Shown here: piece by piece, positions 51,085-59,393 of the stretch | Position numbering within the stretch: the stretch's first letter is position 1 | Layout: every line of letters begins with the position of its first letter | Origin: CAVSRC01 sp963798195 | Lineage (GTDB): Bacteria > Pseudomonadota > Alphaproteobacteria > Rhizobiales > Kaistiaceae | Length of the DNA: 64,000 nt | NCBI GenBank assembly: GCA_963798195.1 | Contig: CAWCSF010000010.1 | Location: 1,736,001-1,800,000 of the forward strand | Direction: 5' to 3' | Position numbers and translations under genes: made by a program | The notes under the pieces: model-generated | What the model was told of the DNA's origin: nothing | Database searches by the model: none | Seen by the model: only the letters and a program-made list of their open reading frames with translations

Positions 51085-52019
51085 GATTTCATCCGGATAC
51101 GGGGATCGACGAAGACGTAAACGATATCCATCGCCAGGTTCACGAGTATCACGAAGAACGCGAACATCATGACGCCCGCCTGGATCACCGGATAGTCGCG
51201 CTCGGTGATCGCGTCGATCAGGAGCCGGCCGATACCCGGGCGATTGAAGACGAGCTCGATGGCGACCGATCCGGAAAGCGTGGCGAGGATCGAGATGCCG
51301 ATGCCGGTGGAAAGCGGCAGCAAGGCGTTCCTGAGCCCGTGCCTGTAGATCACTCTTGGCTCGCGTGCGCCCTTGGCGCGGGCGGTGCGGACATAGTCGC
51401 GGCCGAGCACTTCAAGCAGCGACGTGCGCGTCAGCCGGCCCAGGAAAGCGGATTTCAGCATGGCCAGCGTCAGCGCGGGCAGGAAGATGTGGTGCAATCC
51501 GCCCCAGAAGCCCTCGCCCTCCCCGTTGATCGGGAACCAGCCCAGTTTGAGCGAGAAGACGACCAGCAGCACGGCAGCGAGATAGAAATCGGGAATCGCG
51601 TAGCCGAGGAGCGAATAGATGCGCAGCGCGCTGTCCGGCGGACGGTTGCGCTGCGTGGCCGCGAAGACGCCGAGGGGGATGCCCATGACGAGGCCCATCG
51701 CGACCGAAGTCAGAGTCAGGTAGATCGTGTGCGGCAGGTTGTTGGCGATCAGGCGCGAGATCGGCACGTTCGACATCAGCGAACGGCCGAAGTCCAGGCG
51801 AACCGCATCGCCGAGGAATTTCACATACTGAAGCCAGAGTGGATCGTTCAGTCCCATCCGCTCGCGGAAGGCTTCCAGTTGCCCGCCGTCGGCATTCGGG
51901 CCGAGGACGGCCAGGGCCGGATCGCCCGGCAGGATGCGCATGGCGATGAATACCAGCGTGAGCACCAGGAACACGGTCGGAACCGCGTCGAGGAACCGGA
52001 AAAGCAGGTATTTCGCCAT
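51081..52019 (-). CDS. ABC transporter permease, DppB-like (second importer)
   Basis: This 312-residue permease has the DppB N-terminus (YLLFRFLDAVPTVFLVLTLVFI), LREKMGL-like RERMGLNDPLWLQY, and the EAA loop YVRTARAKGAREPRVIYRHGLRN. It follows the binding protein by 18 bp with AAGGAAC upstream and forms the channel with the DppC-like protein. Confidence 0.9.
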   Translation of the reverse strand: MAKYLLFRFLDAVPTVFLVLTLVFIAMRILPGDPALAVLGPNADGGQLEAFRERMGLNDPLWLQYVKFLGDAVRLDFGRSLMSNVPISRLIANNLPHTIYLTLTSVAMGLVMGIPLGVFAATQRNRPPDSALRIYSLLGYAIPDFYLAAVLLVVFSLKLGWFPINGEGEGFWGGLHHIFLPALTLAMLKSAFLGRLTRTSLLEVLGRDYVRTARAKGAREPRVIYRHGLRNALLPLSTGIGISILATLSGSVAIELVFNRPGIGRLLIDAITERDYPVIQAGVMMFAFFVILVNLAMDIVYVFVDPRIRMKS

Positions 52020-52037
52020 GCGCCCTTTGTTCCTTCC

Positions 52038-53624
52038 TCAGGCGACGATCTTCGCCTTGCAGAAGCGCCAGAAGGCGTAGCCGCCTTGCACCTCGAAGCC
52101 GAGGTCGATGCGCGGGTTCCGCACCACCATGTAGGACAGCGTCGGCAGCCCGGCCATCGGCAGGTCTCGCTGGATCTTCAGCTCCACTTCGCGGCCCTTC
52201 TGGACATAGGCGTCGAAGGTCGTGGTCTGCAGCATCTCGGCGAGCAGGTCATCCACGCCAGGAATGTTCACGCCATAGTGCGAATAGTTGCCGCCGCCCT
52301 TGCCGTCCGGCGTCATGTTCGCGGCCGATGGTGCGTACTGGTTGAAGACATAGAGCGGCACCGGCGGCAGCGACGACGAGTTGATGTTCAGGGTATTCAG
52401 GTTCTGCCGGTTCGTCGCGTGATAGGCGGAGTGGTCCATGATCGTCAGGTCGATGTCGATGCCGATCTGGCGAAGCTGCTCCTGGATGATCAGGTGCTGC
52501 GACTTGTAGTCCTCGCGCTGCGAAGTGTTGACCGGGATCTTGAACCCGTTCGGCATTCCGGCCTCGGCGAGAAGCTTTTTCGCAAGGTCGGGATCGTATT
52601 CGTAGCGGAGGTCTTCGGGCAGGTCTTCCAGCGCGAAGCCGGTCGGGTAGTTCGGCGGGTTCAGCGTGTAGACCATGCGCGCCATCGGCGCCAACGCGTC
52701 GACGATTTCCTGCTTGTTGATCCCGTGCATGATCGCCTTGCGGATCAGGATGTTCTGCAGGGGGTCTTTGTCGAGGTTGAAGAACAGTGTGTTGAACGAG
52801 CCGGGCACCGTCAGGTCGAAGATCAGGTCGGCCTTCTGGCCCTTCATCTGGGGAACCCAGCCAGGCTGCCGCACACCTTCGATCATGTCGACCTCGCCCG
52901 AGATCAGGGCAAGCGTACGCGCCGTGGTGTCCGCGATATAGAGGCACTCGACCTTGCCGATGACCGCCGGCTCGCCCCAGTAGCCGTCATGGCGGCTGAG
53001 GAACATGCCCTTTTCGGAATCGAACCTGTCGAGTTGATAGGGCCCCGTGCCAACCGGTTCGGTGAGGAACTTCTCGCCCAATTCCTCCTCGGCCTTCTTC
53101 GAAATCACCATGACGCGCATTGTCGACACGGTGGAACTGAGGAACATCGGGTCCGGGTCTGCAAGCGTCAGCGTGACTTCGTATTTCCCGCTTGCCGCAA
53201 CGTTGGTGATGTTCGCGTAGGTGGCTTTGGACACACCCTCGTCCCGCGCGCGCACGAACGACCGCACCACGTCGTCGGCGGTCATCTCGCCGTAGCCCTT
53301 GTGGAACTGGACACCTTGGCGCAGCGTGAAGACCCACGTCTTGGCGTCATCCGAGGTAGTCCAGCTTTCCGCCAGCCAGGGCTGAAAGTCCTTCGGCGCC
53401 ACCCCGAAATTGCCGTCCGGCGGCAGCACCAGATACTCGAACATCTGAATCGCGGCCCAGTTATCGGAGCCCTGCGTCGTCTGGTTCGGGTCGAGCGCGC
53501 GCGGCCCGCCGGCCGAACTCGCAAAGCGCAACGTGTCCGCCGCCGCCGCACGGAGCGGCGACGCATAAAGGCCCAGGGCAACGGCTGCTGCGCCACTGGC
53601 GAGTAGTGAACGTCTTGTGATCAT
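52038..53624 (-). CDS. Family 5 solute-binding protein, Tat-type signal (second importer)
   Basis: This is a 528-residue DppA-like protein. The N-terminus ITRRSLLASGAAAVALGLYA contains a twin-arginine motif, so export by Tat is likely. The core has WVFTLRQGVQFHKGYGEMTADDVVRSFVRA and EVDMIEGVRQPG. The length fits peptide/opine/glutathione-type DppA proteins. Genetic linkage to an enolase-superfamily enzyme and to CoA-transferases suggests an organic acid or derivative rather than a peptide; this is inferred. Confidence 0.88.
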   Translation of the reverse strand: MITRRSLLASGAAAVALGLYASPLRAAAADTLRFASSAGGPRALDPNQTTQGSDNWAAIQMFEYLVLPPDGNFGVAPKDFQPWLAESWTTSDDAKTWVFTLRQGVQFHKGYGEMTADDVVRSFVRARDEGVSKATYANITNVAASGKYEVTLTLADPDPMFLSSTVSTMRVMVISKKAEEELGEKFLTEPVGTGPYQLDRFDSEKGMFLSRHDGYWGEPAVIGKVECLYIADTTARTLALISGEVDMIEGVRQPGWVPQMKGQKADLIFDLTVPGSFNTLFFNLDKDPLQNILIRKAIMHGINKQEIVDALAPMARMVYTLNPPNYPTGFALEDLPEDLRYEYDPDLAKKLLAEAGMPNGFKIPVNTSQREDYKSQHLIIQEQLRQIGIDIDLTIMDHSAYHATNRQNLNTLNINSSSLPPVPLYVFNQYAPSAANMTPDGKGGGNYSHYGVNIPGVDDLLAEMLQTTTFDAYVQKGREVELKIQRDLPMAGLPTLSYMVVRNPRIDLGFEVQGGYAFWRFCKAKIVA

Positions 53625-53650
53625 TTCCTGATACCTCCCTTTTGATGGCT

Positions 53651-53663
53651 ATGCGTGACGCAT
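53651..53663. repeat. Short inverted repeat upstream of binding protein
   Basis: ATGCGT-G-ACGCAT is a perfect 6 bp inverted repeat around one base, 27 bp upstream of the binding protein start. It may be a regulatory or mRNA feature. It does not match the TTGCAT-type LacI sites. Confidence 0.3.
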
Positions 53664-53768
53664 TTGCTTGTGTCCGCTTGCGCCTGGCCGCTCGGCGCTT
53701 GGCCGACCGGTATTTTTCGTTTGCTCATCTAGCCCCGCCAAATGATCGACCGGCAGGATCGCGGTCTG

Positions 53769-54884
53769 TCAGATGCGGCGCTTCTCGATTTCTGCTTCGA
53801 TGACATCGAGCCCGAGGCCGGGGCCTGACGGAACCTTGAATTTCCCGCCGTCCGGCTTCGGCGGATTACGGAATGCCACGTGCATGACGGTCGACGGATT
53901 CGCGAACTCCGCAGGCTTGGTCATGTGCATGACCGTGGAGAGCACGTGCAGGTTGGCCGTGTGGCCTATGGTCGGCTGCGTCTGGTGCGGCACGAACTCG
54001 ACACCGTTGGCGAAGCAGATGGCGGCGCACTGCATGAGCCCGGTGATGCCGCCCATCTTGATGATGTCGGGCTGCACCATGCGTACGCCGGCATTGATGA
54101 TGTCGACCAGCGCCTGCAGCGTGTAGGTCTGCTCGGCGGCCGACACGGTGATATCGAGGCGCTGGGCCACCTCGCCCATGGCGCGCACATCGTAGTGCTG
54201 CACCGGCTCCTCGAACCAGACATAGCCCAACTCTTCCAGCGCGCGGCCGACGCGAATGGCGCCGCCGACCGAGTAGAGATTGTTGGCATCGAAGGCGAGC
54301 GGGTAATCGTCGCCGACGAGCTTGCGGACTGCCTTCGCCTTGGCGATGTCGCCGGGAATGTCGGCATCCTGCAGGGTACGGTCGCCGTCCCAGCGAATCT
54401 TGATTGCCGCCGGCGTCTCCGTCTTCCAACGCGCCTCGACGGTCTTGACCACCTGGTCGACTGTACGGTTCGCGTTTCCGCCGATTGATGCATAGAACGG
54501 CATTTCTGTGCGCCATGCGCCGCCGAGAAGCTTGTAGACCGGCAAGCCGGCGACCTTGCCGCGGATGTCCCAGAGTGCGATGTCGAGCGCCGCCAGCGCG
54601 CCGGTGACGGCGCCCTCCGGTCCAAGCTTGATGCACTTGTGATAGGCGCGGTCGAGCAGGACCGACTGGTCGAAGACGTCCGCACCGATCATGCCCGGCG
54701 CGATGTCGCGCCGGATGACCCCGAGCGAGTGCTCGCCGCCGATCATCGGCGACGCCTCGCCGTATCCGACTACGCCGTCCTCGGTGGTAATGCGCACGAA
54801 GGCGCTGGCGCGGCTCGGCGGATCGCCCGGCTGCCAGGCCACCTGAAACGCATCGATAGACTTTATCTTGGTATCCGTTCCCAC
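53769..54884 (-). CDS. Mandelate racemase/muconate lactonizing enzyme-family protein
   Basis: This is a 371-residue enolase-superfamily enzyme. Predicted metal ligands are Asp199 (FDANN), Glu225 (WFEEPV) and Glu251 (AAEQTY). A Lys162-x-Arg164 motif and a possible Asp273/His300 pair (QPDIIK, VPHQ) place it in the mandelate racemase subgroup, whose members dehydrate sugar acids or epimerise. The GTG start at 54,884 has AGGGAG upstream. It is the first gene of an operon with a full Dpp-type importer, under a perfect 18 bp palindrome at 55,035. Substrate unknown. Confidence 0.85.
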   Translation of the reverse strand: MGTDTKIKSIDAFQVAWQPGDPPSRASAFVRITTEDGVVGYGEASPMIGGEHSLGVIRRDIAPGMIGADVFDQSVLLDRAYHKCIKLGPEGAVTGALAALDIALWDIRGKVAGLPVYKLLGGAWRTEMPFYASIGGNANRTVDQVVKTVEARWKTETPAAIKIRWDGDRTLQDADIPGDIAKAKAVRKLVGDDYPLAFDANNLYSVGGAIRVGRALEELGYVWFEEPVQHYDVRAMGEVAQRLDITVSAAEQTYTLQALVDIINAGVRMVQPDIIKMGGITGLMQCAAICFANGVEFVPHQTQPTIGHTANLHVLSTVMHMTKPAEFANPSTVMHVAFRNPPKPDGGKFKVPSGPGLGLDVIEAEIEKRRI

Positions 54885-55034
54885 GCGCGCCGGCTCCCTG
54901 CATCGTCCCGCTTCCGCGGAAATCTCAGATCATTGAGGCCAGGCATGGGACGGCAGAACGCATTGTCAGCGTCCATTCTCACCCGACTGGCGTTTTCTTG
55001 CTCTTCCTTGTCGCCAGACTTGACCCTAACCGGC

Positions 55035-55052
55035 TTTGCATCCGGATGCAAA
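55035..55052. promoter_or_regulatory. Putative LacI-type operator O1
   Basis: TTTGCATCC-GGATGCAAA is a perfect 18 bp palindrome, about 150 bp upstream of the enolase-superfamily gene. It shares the TTGCAT-N4-ATGCAA core with the site near the LacI-family gene. LacI-family operators are commonly such even palindromes with a central CG. Confidence 0.7.
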
Positions 55053-55059
55053 CAGGTCA

Positions 55060-55866
55060 TCAGCCATAAATCTGTGTGCGACGGAAATGCGCGGCCGCAT
55101 GACCATCGGCGAGTAGCGTCTCGTCGCTGACGAAATAATGCCGCCCCTTGCGCTCGTAAATTTCGGCAACCGTACCGGCAGTCGCGAGTCGTTGCCCTGC
55201 GCGCACCGCGCGGAAGTGTTGCGCCTCAACCGACACAAGAACGACAGGCGACGGAAAAGCGAAGGTCTGGTTGGTGTCGCCCATGGCCAGCCGCATCAGG
55301 CAGCCGGAATGAACCACGCCAGCGTCCGCGTAGATCGGGTGCGTCTCCTGGAATGCGGCCATCGAGATGGCGACATCCTCTGCGGTCAGAACCGCGTCGC
55401 GGGTGCCAAGCACCTGCCCGACCGGCATGCCGCCGGCGCTGACGGCGATCCTGGGATTGGGATGGGGAACAGTCAGCAGGCCGGCACGCACCGGCGGCGC
55501 GGGTGCAAGGTCCGGCAAGGCGATCCATCCCGTTGCCACGTCCTCGCCGTCGGCGTTGCGAACGGAGACATCTGCGCGCACGCCGTCGTCGGTGCACGTA
55601 AGATCGCCAGCCGTCACGGTCAGCGCATCACCGTCGTATACGGGCCGGCGGAAACGCGCCCCGATCGCGCCGCGCTTCAGCCAATCCGCGCCCCAGGCTT
55701 CGACGGCGAGCCGGCTGATATGGCCATAAACAAACGCACCCGGCACCAGCGCGGCCTTGAAGCCCATTCGGCGCGCTGTCTCGTTATCGTGCGTGGACCC
55801 GGCATAGCGCGGGTTGTCGTCGAGCTTGATCGCGACGGAGAGCGATGCTGGAAACGCCACCGCCAT
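55060..55866 (-). CDS. MaoC-like double hot-dog protein
   Basis: This 268-residue protein appears to hold two hot-dog repeats. The first has LDDNPRYAG, matching the hydratase 2 motif D-x-N-P-x-H except that His is replaced by Tyr, followed by ALVPGAFVYGH. The second has THPIYADAGVVHSGCLMRLAMGDTN. MaoC-fold enzymes hydrate enoyl-CoA esters; the missing His leaves activity uncertain. It is 3 bp downstream of a class III CoA-transferase and shares that operon, so a CoA-ester substrate is likely. Confidence 0.75.
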   Translation of the reverse strand: MAVAFPASLSVAIKLDDNPRYAGSTHDNETARRMGFKAALVPGAFVYGHISRLAVEAWGADWLKRGAIGARFRRPVYDGDALTVTAGDLTCTDDGVRADVSVRNADGEDVATGWIALPDLAPAPPVRAGLLTVPHPNPRIAVSAGGMPVGQVLGTRDAVLTAEDVAISMAAFQETHPIYADAGVVHSGCLMRLAMGDTNQTFAFPSPVVLVSVEAQHFRAVRAGQRLATAGTVAEIYERKGRHYFVSDETLLADGHAAAHFRRTQIYG

Positions 55867-55869
55867 ACC

Positions 55870-57132
55870 TCAGGCGCCGGGCTTCGGCATCGTGGCGATC
55901 GCACCGCTCGCCTCCATGGCGGCGATCTCGTCATCGCTGCGGCCAAGGATTTCGCGCAGTACGTAGCCATTGTCGGCGCCGAAGGCAGGGGCGACGGTCT
56001 TCAGCCTTCCCGGCGTCGCACTGAGATGAATCGGCAGGCCGGGATACGGATGGCGGCCGAGGTCGGCGCGCTCCAGTTCCGTGAAGAAGCCGCGCGCGGC
56101 GAGATGGGGACTTGCCGCCACCTCGCGCGGCGTTTGCACCGGCGCCGCGGAGACACCGTTCGCCTGAAGCTGCGCTGCGGCGGAGTGCTTGTCGAAATCC
56201 CGCGTCCAGCCGGAAACGATAACGGTCAACGCCGCCTCGTTCTTCTTGCGTGCGGCGAGCGAGGCAAAACGATCGTCGGTCGCCAATTCTGGGCGCTCGA
56301 TCACATCGCAGAATCGGCCCCACATTTCCTCGTCGGTGACGGCGATGGCGATCCACTGGTCGTCGCCAAGCGCCGGGAACGCATCGTGTGGCGCAGCGTC
56401 GTCGCGATGGTTGCCGTCGCGCGGCGACACCGCGCCCGATTCCCCCGCGGCCAGCAATTCCGGGCCGATGAGATGCATCGCCGCTTCGACCTGCGCGATC
56501 TCGATGTGTTGGCCCTCCCCCGTTCTCTGCCGATGGATCAGCGCCGTCAGGATTGCGGCAGCAGCGTTGAAGCCGCCGATGGGATCGAGATAGGACGGCC
56601 CGGTGGTCTCCGGCCGGCCGTCCGGATAACCGATCAGGCTCGCCATGCCCGCAGCCATTTCCATGGTGGGGCCAAGAGCCGCGTACCCCGACATCGGCCC
56701 ATCGAGGCCGAATGCCGGCAGTTCGGCGACGATGATGCCGGGATTGGTTCTTGTGAGCCTGTCGTAGTCGACGCCGAGCTTCCTGAGCGTGCCGGGGCGG
56801 AAGTTGCACGTCAGGACGTCGGCCGTCGCCAGCAGATCCTTGAAGGCCGCAAGCCCCTCTTCCGTCTTCAGGTCGAGGACAAGCGAGCGCTTGTTGCCGT
56901 TCTGCGAATTGAACAGGAACGAGCGGTCGTAGTGCCGGTCGCCGGCATCGCCGCCCGGAAAATTGATCGGGTTCGGCGTGTCCTTGTTGATCCGCCACGA
57001 GTTCGTCCGCGTCGGCGACTCGACGTGGATCACCTCTGCCCCGAACCACGCCAACACCCGCCCGGCCATCGGCCCGGCCCAGGCCGTGGTGAGTTCGACG
57101 ACGCGAACGCCCTCGAGCGGAAGCGCGGTCAT
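55870..57132 (-). CDS. Class III CoA-transferase (CaiB/BaiF), subunit with catalytic Asp
   Basis: This is a 420-residue protein. The N-terminus PLEGVRVVELTTAWAGPMAGRVLAWFGAEVIHVE is typical. The expected nucleophile is Asp183 in SYLDPIGGFNA. It also has the NKRSLVLDLKTEEG motif. The enzyme moves CoA between acids. The ATG at 57,132 overlaps the stop of the second CoA-transferase gene, which lacks the Asp, so the two probably form a heteromer. Confidence 0.88.
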   Translation of the reverse strand: MTALPLEGVRVVELTTAWAGPMAGRVLAWFGAEVIHVESPTRTNSWRINKDTPNPINFPGGDAGDRHYDRSFLFNSQNGNKRSLVLDLKTEEGLAAFKDLLATADVLTCNFRPGTLRKLGVDYDRLTRTNPGIIVAELPAFGLDGPMSGYAALGPTMEMAAGMASLIGYPDGRPETTGPSYLDPIGGFNAAAAILTALIHRQRTGEGQHIEIAQVEAAMHLIGPELLAAGESGAVSPRDGNHRDDAAPHDAFPALGDDQWIAIAVTDEEMWGRFCDVIERPELATDDRFASLAARKKNEAALTVIVSGWTRDFDKHSAAAQLQANGVSAAPVQTPREVAASPHLAARGFFTELERADLGRHPYPGLPIHLSATPGRLKTVAPAFGADNGYVLREILGRSDDEIAAMEASGAIATMPKPGA

Positions 57133-58232
57133 TCGGCCGCGCTCTCGAACGCAGATGCATCCAGCGACGGCGCAGGCCGGAGTGCAGCGCGCGGCGTGCG
57201 GCTCATTCTGAACGGCGGACCGAGCATCCGCCCCTGACCGTCGTCTTCCCAATAGTGTCGGGCAGCCAGGTGCCGGTCGGCATGCAGTTCGGCGAGTACC
57301 GGTGCCTTTGCGGCGATCACCTGCGCCGTCTGCAGCGCATCTACGACGCCTTCCGCATCGCGATTCCCGACCTTTTCCTGGATAATCCGGAAGAGTTCGT
57401 CCCAGTTTTTGCGGCGGGTGACAGGATCGGCGAAGCGCGAATCCTCAATCAATTCAGTTAGTTCAAGAGCCTCGCACAGCGCGCGCCAGCGGAAATTGTA
57501 GATCCAGATGCACACCCAGCCGTCCCGGCACAGCACCTGCCCGGCCGGAATGCTCAGTTCCGCCCGCGTCCGGTCGTGACCGCTGTAGAGAAACTGCATG
57601 ACGTAGGGGAACGCCATCGACGCCGCGGTTTCCGCCCTGTCGATCATCACCGTCTGCCCGCCGGCAGACGTACGCGCGTAAAGCGCGGTGAGGATGCCAA
57701 TATAGGCGGCGAGGCCGGCTGCGTAAGCGGAGCGGCTACCGGTACCGTAGAGCGGCTCGCGTCCCAGCGCGCCGTTGTTGTGCATCATGCCGGACAAAGC
57801 CTGGATGACCATCTCCGGCCCCTGCCACTGCGTCATCGGGGTGCCCGGCGCGAAGTCGTCGACGCGCGCCACAATGGCTTTGGGATTCATAGCCGTGAAG
57901 CGGCCTGCATCTTCGCCCGGCGGCAGGATCACGACGTCGGAAACTGCCACGAGAGCGGCGAGATGCCCCCAGCCATCGGCAGTGCGCCAATCGATCACGC
58001 GGCTGTCCTTGCCCGCGTTCAGGTGACGGAAGACCAGGGAGTCCGAGGTGTTCTTCGCGCGCGGCGGCAGCCGCCGGATCGGCGATCCGCCCGGTGGCTC
58101 GACCACGGTGACGCGCGCGCCAAAATCGGCGAGCAGGCGGCCGCAATATTGTCCGCCAATCGACTCGGAAAGGTCGATGGCTATGAGATGGCCGAGCGCG
58201 CTCGGCATCTCCGGCCCATTGTTGTCGCGCAT
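57129..58232 (-). CDS. Class III CoA-transferase-like protein lacking catalytic Asp
   Basis: This 367-residue protein has the CaiB N-terminus (LIAIDLSESIGGQYCGRLLADFGARVTVVEPP). At the place where the Asp nucleophile is expected, the sequence reads GSRSAYAAGLAAYIGIL (about 165-181), with Ala-Tyr instead. It is shorter than the partner. It is the first gene of a three-gene operon with the Asp-containing homologue and the MaoC-like protein. It may be a structural or regulatory subunit. The ATG is 20 bp from the putative LacI operator O2. Confidence 0.85.
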   Translation of the reverse strand: MRDNNGPEMPSALGHLIAIDLSESIGGQYCGRLLADFGARVTVVEPPGGSPIRRLPPRAKNTSDSLVFRHLNAGKDSRVIDWRTADGWGHLAALVAVSDVVILPPGEDAGRFTAMNPKAIVARVDDFAPGTPMTQWQGPEMVIQALSGMMHNNGALGREPLYGTGSRSAYAAGLAAYIGILTALYARTSAGGQTVMIDRAETAASMAFPYVMQFLYSGHDRTRAELSIPAGQVLCRDGWVCIWIYNFRWRALCEALELTELIEDSRFADPVTRRKNWDELFRIIQEKVGNRDAEGVVDALQTAQVIAAKAPVLAELHADRHLAARHYWEDDGQGRMLGPPFRMSRTPRAALRPAPSLDASAFESAAE

Positions 58233-58251
58233 GGCATGACGCTAGCGCGGC

Positions 58252-58267
58252 TTGCATCCGCATGCAA
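58252..58267. promoter_or_regulatory. Putative LacI-type operator O2
   Basis: TTGCATCCGCATGCAA is a palindrome with one mismatched central pair, between the divergent CoA-transferase operon and the LacI-family gene. It shares TTGCATCC and ATGCAA with O1. Position allows both autoregulation and control of the operon. Confidence 0.7.
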
Positions 58268-58322
58268 CAAGGGCCACAACGGACGATCGCAATCGCCGTA
58301 TGAATACGGACCTTGAGACGCC

Positions 58323-59351
58323 GTGCCGGAAATACCGCGCAACGAAAAACGTACAGAAGCGCCAATAACGGCGCGCGATCTGGCGCGGATGATCGGCGTC
58401 AGCCAATCAACCGTGTCGCGAGCGTTCACCCCCGGAGCCAGTATCTCGCCGGCCAAGCGTGAACAAATCCTCCGTTCTGCGGCGACCCTGGGTTACCGGC
58501 CCAACGCCATCGCCAGCAGCCTCTCCAAGCGCAGCAGCAAGCTGGTCGGCATCGTCCTGCCGGATTTGCGCAATCCCTTCTACCCGGGCTTCCTCGAAAA
58601 GCTCCTGCTGGCACTTGAAGAGGGCGGCCACTACGGCCTGGTTATCAACAATCTTCCGGGCGTGAACATGGACGACCAGCTCGCCCAACTCACGCAATAC
58701 AACATTGACACGGTGGTCATCGCCTCGGCGCGGGTTTCACCGGAAACGGCGCTGAACTGGTCGCGCAACGGTCGCACAGCCCTCCTATTCAACAGGCCGG
58801 TGCCGGACGTTCCGGTCGCCGGGGTCGGATGCGACAACGCCGCCGGCGCCCGGTTGATCGCCGATCATTTTCACGCCTGCGGCTATCGCAAAATCGCCTA
58901 CGTGGCAGGCCCCCAAGACATGCCCGCCAACATGCAACGCCAGACCGCCTTCATCGCGCGCGTCGCCGAACTCGGCATGACGCTGTCCGCGCTCGCAATC
59001 GGTGGGCGGTATGGCTACGACATTGGTTACAAATGCGGTGTCGAGGCAGCGCGCTCGGGGGCCGAGGCGATCTTCTTCGCCAACGATATTACCGCTATCG
59101 GCGGCATTGACGGTCTCCGTCAGGTGGCCGGTCTGAGGGTGCCGGAGGACGTTGCGGTTGCTGGCTTCGACGACATAGCCATGGCGTCCTGGCCACCATA
59201 CGAACTCACCACTCTGCGGCAGCCACTCGACGAGATGATCACACTCGCCGTGGAAATGCTGGTCAACCGGAAGAGCGCCGAACTGCTGCCGCCCACGCTA
59301 AGGATAGTGCCGGGCGACCTGATCGTGCGCAAGACGACGGCAATGCGGTGA
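58323..59351 (+). CDS. LacI-family transcriptional regulator
   Basis: This 342-residue protein has an N-terminal HTH (ITARDLARMIGVSQSTVSRAF at about 15-35), a hinge helix region (YRPNAIASSLSKRSS) and a periplasmic binding protein-like domain (LVGIVLPDLRNPFYPGF, AIFFANDITAIGG, VAVAGFDDIAMASW). The start is GTG at 58,323. Operator-like palindromes O1 and O2 suggest that it represses the CoA-transferase operon and the enolase-superfamily/importer operon until an inducer binds. Confidence 0.9.
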   Translation: MPEIPRNEKRTEAPITARDLARMIGVSQSTVSRAFTPGASISPAKREQILRSAATLGYRPNAIASSLSKRSSKLVGIVLPDLRNPFYPGFLEKLLLALEEGGHYGLVINNLPGVNMDDQLAQLTQYNIDTVVIASARVSPETALNWSRNGRTALLFNRPVPDVPVAGVGCDNAAGARLIADHFHACGYRKIAYVAGPQDMPANMQRQTAFIARVAELGMTLSALAIGGRYGYDIGYKCGVEAARSGAEAIFFANDITAIGGIDGLRQVAGLRVPEDVAVAGFDDIAMASWPPYELTTLRQPLDEMITLAVEMLVNRKSAELLPPTLRIVPGDLIVRKTTAMR

Positions 59352-59393
59352 GACGACCTCCGAACAGGGGGCCGTCACCAAGGACAAAACTGG

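Noticed and set aside
51339..53606. Very long plus-strand open frame opposite the second importer's permease and binding protein
   Set aside because: The composition (Arg/His/Gln-rich, no domain) is that of an antisense frame in high-GC DNA. The minus-strand proteins are clear family members.
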